Positions 63,569 through 64,000 of a stretch of DNA of 64,000 bases are shown piece by piece (the stretch's first letter is position 1; every line of letters starts with the position of its first letter). Under the pieces are notes generated by a model, which saw nothing but the letters and a program-made list of their open reading frames with translations, made no database searches and was not told the DNA's origin. The position numbers were made by a program, and so were the translations under genes. The stretch comes from Microbacterium sp. AG238 (GTDB lineage: Bacteria > Actinomycetota > Actinomycetes > Actinomycetales > Microbacteriaceae). The stretch spans positions 558,001 through 622,000 of the forward strand of contig NZ_RAQC01000001.1 of assembly GCF_003610405.1 (NCBI RefSeq), in the 5' to 3' direction.

Positions 63569-64000
63569 GTGGCCGATTCCCGTCCTCCCGCCGACGCGAC
63601 GGCATTCGTCATCGCTCGCGAGGCGGTGCTGACGATGACCTTCCGCGACGACCTCGTCGTGCGCGAGATCCCCGCGCCGACCGGACTCGCGCCGGAATCC
63701 CTCGCGCTGGCGGGTGATGTGCGGCCCGAAGAGCATGCCGTCGACTCCCCGTACGGCACCGGGCGGATCGTCGTCCTCCACGACGAGGACGAACCCGACG
63801 CCTGGGGTGGCCCGTGGCGCATCGTCGCGTTCGCCCAGGCACCGCTCGAGCCCGAGATCGGCGTCGACCCGCTCCTGGCTGAGGTCGCCTGGTCGTGGCT
63901 CATCGATGCGCTCGACCACCGCGGCGCCTCGTTCCATTCCGTCTCCGGAACCGCGACGAAGACTCTCTCGCGCGGTTTCGGAAGCCTCGCCGAGGAGGGT
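63569..64000 (+). CDS. DUF3000 family protein, 3' truncated by the window edge
   Basis: The frame runs open from a GTG at 63569 to the last base, giving 144 residues. It contains MTFRDDLVVREIPAPTGLAP, GTGRIVVLHDEDEPDAWGGP, WRIVAFAQAPLEPEIG and AEVAWSWLIDALDHRGASFH, which match the actinobacteria-specific DUF3000 family of unknown function. TCTAGT at 63555-63560 lies 8 nt before the GTG, so the mRNA is probably leaderless. The stop codon is outside the window. Confidence 0.82.
   Translation, partial: MADSRPPADATAFVIAREAVLTMTFRDDLVVREIPAPTGLAPESLALAGDVRPEEHAVDSPYGTGRIVVLHDEDEPDAWGGPWRIVAFAQAPLEPEIGVDPLLAEVAWSWLIDALDHRGASFHSVSGTATKTLSRGFGSLAEEG

Overview
The window is high-GC actinobacterial chromosome, most probably Microbacteriaceae and probably Microbacterium. 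The grounds are pervasive G/C at third codon positions, frequent GTG/TTG starts, 4-nt ATGA/GTGA gene overlaps, a ribosomal protein S4 without zinc cysteines, a six-gene C50-carotenoid operon, and two conserved actinobacterial blocks (alaS-ruvX-mltG-aroECKBQ-efp-nusB and pdxST-yebC-ruvCAB-yajC-secDF-relA). The genus is inference. The content is core chromosome: no prophage, insertion sequence, CRISPR array or integrase was seen.

Layout. 0-6.2 kb: a truncated EcsC-like protein, a small membrane protein, and a cell-surface group of three CDP-glycerol glycerophosphotransferase-like proteins with one GT2 glycosyltransferase. 6.2-10.2 kb: HtrA-type protease, class I/II aminotransferase, convergent nitrilase-family amidase, initiator tRNA with promoter and terminator. 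10.2-15.8 kb: MarR regulator (CrtR-like) divergent from crtE-crtB-crtI-crtYe-crtYf-crtEb, which should make a cyclic C50 carotenoid from GGPP through lycopene. 15.8-20.4 kb: a metallo-beta-lactamase/Rieske fusion and a SNF2 helicase. 20.5-30.2 kb: a minus-strand run alaS, ruvX, mltG, aroE, aroC, aroK, aroB, aroQ, efp, nusB, holding five shikimate-pathway genes. 30.2-36.7 kb: rpsD, a Nudix-TPR-Nudix fusion, rarA, a DUF349 protein and a lone AbiEi-like gene. 36.6-46.1 kb: relA, secF, secD, yajC, ruvB, ruvA, ruvC, yebC. 45.4-49.2 kb: vitamin B6 genes pdxT and pdxS, with divergent pdxR-pdxY. 49.2-55.1 kb: lipoprotein, HIT protein, thrS, ArsB-like permease, AlkD-like protein, ACT-domain protein. 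55.1-55.7 kb: four tRNA genes. 55.7-59 kb: ArsR-MFS pair, VIT1-type transporter and PemK/MazF-like protein, interspersed with four copies of a 32-nt intergenic repeat. 59.1-64 kb: amt with GlnR-like boxes, zapE, RibD-type reductase, alpha/beta hydrolase and a truncated DUF3000 gene.

Regulatory sequence is readable at several places: a palindrome between crtR and crtE, a palindrome between pdxS and pdxR, a LexA-like box before ruvA, a near-perfect operator over the arsR promoter, GlnR-like boxes upstream of amt, and several strong terminator hairpins, one of which contains the start codon of the following gene.

Nothing here is clearly a new defence or biosynthetic system. The least explained items are the Nudix-TPR-Nudix protein beside rarA, the MBL-Rieske protein beside the carotenoid operon, the 32-nt repeat family at 55.7-58.3 kb, and the mutually exclusive hairpins between yebC and ruvC.
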